Shown: positions 20,190 to 22,006 of the stretch, one piece after another | Layout of the letters: each line of letters starts with the position of its first letter | How positions within the stretch are numbered: the stretch's first letter is position 1 | DNA from: a virus | Length of the DNA stretch: 22,006 nucleotides | Strand: one strand, 5' to 3' | Virus record (IMG/VR): IMGVR_UViG_3300042876_000446 | Location: 1 to 22,006 of that record | Made by a program: the position numbers and the translations under genes | Notes under the pieces: generated by a model | Seen by the model: the letters and a program-made list of their open reading frames with translations, nothing else | Database searches by the model: none | What the model was told of the DNA's origin: nothing

Positions 20190-20447
20190 TTAGATGGTGG
20201 CGAAGCCGAGGCGAATCGTTTGCCCGGATGTGGACACTTGGTAGAGCGTGCCGCGTTGCGCTTGGATGGCTGCGGCGTCGGCCCGGATTTCCGCGGCGAG
20301 GTCTGCCGGTGCGTCGGGTTCGATGGTCAGTTGCAGCTTGGCGAAGTCGAGGAAGGCAAGGCGGGCGTAGTCGCCGGCTTTCTCGCGCTGGCGGTCGGCG
20401 TAGCTGATTCCCGTAGGGAAGATGCCGGAGAAGATGCGTGGGTTCAT
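20190..20447 (-). CDS. Conserved phage protein (85 aa), unknown function
   Basis: It reads MNPRIFSGIFPTGISYADR, then a short strand LAFLDFAKLQLTIEP, a helix DLAAEIRADAAAIQAQRG and a final QVSTSGQTIRLG. The FPTGISYADR and STSGQT phrases occur together in small phage proteins of unknown function. AAAGGA lies 8 bases before ATG 20447, a good ribosome binding site. That element is also the spacer of the recurrent hairpin motif, although here the second stem arm is lost. Confidence 0.85.
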   Translation of the reverse strand: MNPRIFSGIFPTGISYADRQREKAGDYARLAFLDFAKLQLTIEPDAPADLAAEIRADAAAIQAQRGTLYQVSTSGQTIRLGFATI

Positions 20448-20448
20448 G

Positions 20449-20460
20449 TGGTCAATCCTT
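20449..20460 (-). promoter_or_regulatory. Half copy of the hairpin motif serving as ribosome binding site
   Basis: Minus strand AAGGATTGACCA directly precedes ATG 20447. It matches one stem arm and the AAGGA loop of the motif seen at 12468, 17371 and 19444; the other arm has diverged (ACGCCGA), so no hairpin forms here. Confidence 0.4.
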
Positions 20461-20466
20461 TCGGCG

Positions 20467-20712
20467 TCAGGCGGCTTGCTCCATGCCCCGTTGCATGGCG
20501 GGGATTCCTTGGTTGATGCGGTCCATCATGGCGGCCCGCATATCGTCCAGAATCCAACCGGCGTTGACGGGATACCATTGCCAGCCGTCCACTTGGGTTT
20601 TCGGGTCCATAGTCTTGAGCTTCTTCCACGCAGCAACGTAGGTGCCGAGCGTGACGCGGCGGCCGCTGCCGAGAGTGATGAGGCGGGTGACTTTGGCGGG
20701 TTTGGCTTTCAT
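20467..20712 (-). CDS. Conserved phage protein (81 aa), unknown function
   Basis: ATG 20712 (MKAKPAKVTRLITLGSGRR) is chosen; a TTG at 20730 would add six residues and lies inside the promoter. The core VTLGTYVAAWKKLKTMDP and VDGWQWYPVNAGWIL, followed by the helix DDMRAAMMDRIN, recalls a small phage family with LGTYVxAWK and DRINQ phrases. Helical, possibly DNA-associated, with no enzyme motifs. It is the first gene after a promoter whose -10 ends 8 bases before the ATG, so its mRNA should be almost leaderless. Confidence 0.82.
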   Translation of the reverse strand: MKAKPAKVTRLITLGSGRRVTLGTYVAAWKKLKTMDPKTQVDGWQWYPVNAGWILDDMRAAMMDRINQGIPAMQRGMEQAA

Positions 20713-20720
20713 ACATTCAC

Positions 20721-20749
20721 ACTCTAGCAAACTGTTGGCTAACTGTCAA
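20721..20749 (-). promoter_or_regulatory. Promoter with embedded operator ahead of the accessory cassette
   Basis: Minus strand: perfect -35 TTGACA (20749-20744), 17-base spacer, -10 TAGAGT (20726-20721). A near-perfect palindrome TAGCCAACAGTTTGCTA (20741-20725) fills the spacer and -10 edge and matches the 18120-18134 operator as AGCnAACnGTTnGCT. A short CACGA/TCGTG inverted repeat lies just upstream at 20751-20769. Nothing else is evident between here and the integrase stop. Confidence 0.65.
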
Positions 20750-20836
20750 CCACGAATCGCGTTGTCGTGAAGAATTGACGCACAATCCCCTTTGTCTCTC
20801 ACTTTTGCCCGTTTTTGATACACAAAGCCCCTCTGG

Positions 20837-21985
20837 CTACTCCAGCCGGAGCCCTTTCACCGCGGCAGCAAGGGCCGACTCGGGAAGGTGGGTATAGACC
20901 TGTGAGACAGCTTTCGAGGAGTGCCCAAGGATTGCCATGGCCACCGATTCCGGCGCTCCGGCGGCCTTGAGCATGGTGTTGGTCGTGTGGCGGAGGTAGT
21001 GGAAGGACACGGCGCCCGCGGCGCGGCGGGCGGCGCGGCCTTTGCCGGTGCCGGCGTGGGTGCGTGCTTCGACCAGGCCGGCGCGGGCGAGGATGGCGTG
21101 GAACTGATTCGAGAGGGTGCCGGTCTTCCCGTGCGCGGCGGCCACGCGGGCGGCGGCCTCGGGGAAAACGCAAGTTCCGCCGGCAAACTTGCGCTTTTGG
21201 AGCCACGCGGCGAAGGGCTTTGCCAGCGGGATAGCCATGGCGGCGCCGGTCTTGCGGGCGGTGAAGCGCCACCAGCCGCGGAAAACGTCCTGCCGGCGCA
21301 TGGTGGCGATGTCCCCAAGGCGCTGGCCGGTGTAGATTCCGGCCAAGATGATGCCGCGCCACTCGTCCGCGGGGTCGGTCGCCTCGATGATGGCGCGGAT
21401 CTCGCGGGCGGACAGGGCTCGGCGCTCGCCGGCGGCGTCTCGGGCGGCTTTCAGCGGGCGGACGCGGGCGGCCGGATCGGCGGCAATGACGCCCTCGCGG
21501 GCGGCCTCGGCAAACGCCCCGCGGAGAATCTTGAGGTAGAGGTTGGCGGTCGAGGTCGCAAACCGGCCGGCCAAGGCGTCCCGGTAGCGGGAAACGTGGG
21601 CGGGCGTGATGTTGGCCAGCGGGCCGGCGAGGACCGCGGGGCCGATGAACTCGCGGAAGTCTTCGAGAACTTGCTCGTAGCGGTCTGCGGTCCCCTGCCC
21701 TACCTCGCGGCGTCTTCGTGCCTCCCACCGGTCGAAGAAGGCACTGGCGGCCTCCTGCGCCAGCCCGCGGGGGTCTTCGTGGATGCTGCCGAGAACATCG
21801 GCCAGAACTTTGCGGGCCGCCTCGGCGGTCATGTGCTGGCGGGCGGCGCGCTCCGCGGCCAGGGCAATTTGCAGGGCGGCCGTTTTGTCGGTCGTCTTGG
21901 TGGTCCGCTGGCGGCGCGTGCCGTCCGGCAGCCGGTAGCAGGCAATCCAGAACTTCGAGCGGGGGCGACGTTTGACGCTGGCCAT
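20837..21985 (-). CDS. int: Tyrosine site-specific integrase
   Basis: This 382-residue enzyme is a tyrosine recombinase. A basic N-terminal arm-binding part (ASVKRRPRSKFWIACYRLPDG) precedes a core-binding SAM-like domain (about 75-175) and the catalytic domain. The full active set is visible: R222 (TGQRLGD), K245 (ARKTG), H329 and R332 (FHYLRHTTNT), H355 (LGHSS) and the nucleophile Y364 (VYTHLP). It should integrate and, with an accessory factor, excise the phage. ATG 21985 is used; the region upstream is cut by the window edge. It is followed by 124 bases without a gene before the next start. I could not identify an attachment site. Confidence 0.95.
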   Translation of the reverse strand: MASVKRRPRSKFWIACYRLPDGTRRQRTTKTTDKTAALQIALAAERAARQHMTAEAARKVLADVLGSIHEDPRGLAQEAASAFFDRWEARRRREVGQGTADRYEQVLEDFREFIGPAVLAGPLANITPAHVSRYRDALAGRFATSTANLYLKILRGAFAEAAREGVIAADPAARVRPLKAARDAAGERRALSAREIRAIIEATDPADEWRGIILAGIYTGQRLGDIATMRRQDVFRGWWRFTARKTGAAMAIPLAKPFAAWLQKRKFAGGTCVFPEAAARVAAAHGKTGTLSNQFHAILARAGLVEARTHAGTGKGRAARRAAGAVSFHYLRHTTNTMLKAAGAPESVAMAILGHSSKAVSQVYTHLPESALAAAVKGLRLE

Positions 21986-22006
21986 AGGTCAGGGGATGCA
22001 CACCGG

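Noticed and set aside
19291-20193. 300-codon plus-strand frame
   Set aside because: Gly/Glu/Val-rich antisense of two conserved phage genes.
20750-20836. Attachment site or terminator after the integrase
   Set aside because: Only weak AGCC/GGCT and CACGA/TCGTG repeats are seen, with no U-run and no direct repeat to compare, so no site is called.
20799-22001. 400-codon minus frame over the integrase
   Set aside because: Arg/Pro-rich and without integrase motifs; the neighbouring frame carries the full catalytic set.
1-22006. tRNA genes, CRISPR arrays and insertion sequences
   Set aside because: I saw no cloverleaf, no regularly spaced repeats, and no transposase or terminal inverted repeats of IS type.

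Overview
The window is most likely part of a tailed-phage genome or an integrated prophage. Evidence is a tyrosine integrase, both terminase subunits, several short proteins of kinds I know only from phages, tight stop/start overlaps and no host housekeeping genes. Every convincing gene lies on the minus strand, so the region reads right to left. Base composition is GC-rich by eye. The style of the integrase N-terminus and the codon use recall prophages of the Verrucomicrobia/Planctomycetes group, but this is a weak inference. Many long open frames, especially on the plus strand, are shadows of GC-rich minus-strand genes.

Layout in transcription order (right to left). (1) Integrase, 21985-20837, with a full catalytic set. 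(2) A promoter at 20749-20721, then four short conserved phage proteins (20712-19468) and a C5 cytosine methyltransferase (19394-18159). A second long same-strand frame overlaps almost the whole methyltransferase gene. (3) A second promoter at 18143-18115 with the same operator design, three small coupled genes, then the small terminase subunit (17354-16758). (4) A chain of coupled genes: a conserved phage protein, an SSB-like protein with an acidic IPF tail, an HNH nuclease, a 59-residue protein, a zinc ribbon, a HARDRW-motif protein and a probable Acb2/Tad1-like anti-defence protein. (5) The large terminase subunit (14281-12509). (6) Five short, basic, proline-rich or disordered proteins (12438-9921), probably virion-associated. 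(7) One enormous frame from 9916 to the left edge and beyond, at least 3305 codons.

The giant gene cannot be seen by looking only for closed ORFs, because its stop is outside the window. It is a DarB-like polyvalent phage protein. In order it carries a long N-terminal region with coiled coil, Pro/Gln-rich and Ala/Lys-rich linkers, a possible RelA/SpoT-like segment, two ParB-like domains, an N6-adenine methyltransferase, a Gly-rich linker and the start of a strawberry-notch-type helicase. The helicase P-loop is interrupted exactly where an intein begins (Cys at 190). The Gly-rich linker contains a complete second gene candidate in another frame, with a good ribosome binding site.

Taken together, the window combines packaging genes with a rich anti-defence set: two DNA methyltransferase types, a DarB-like injected-protein candidate, and a possible cyclic-nucleotide sponge. 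Two promoters share an operator (AGCnAACnGTTnGCT) and should give almost leaderless transcripts. A hairpin motif that displays AAGGA in its loop recurs ahead of several genes. Both are candidates for phage-specific regulation.
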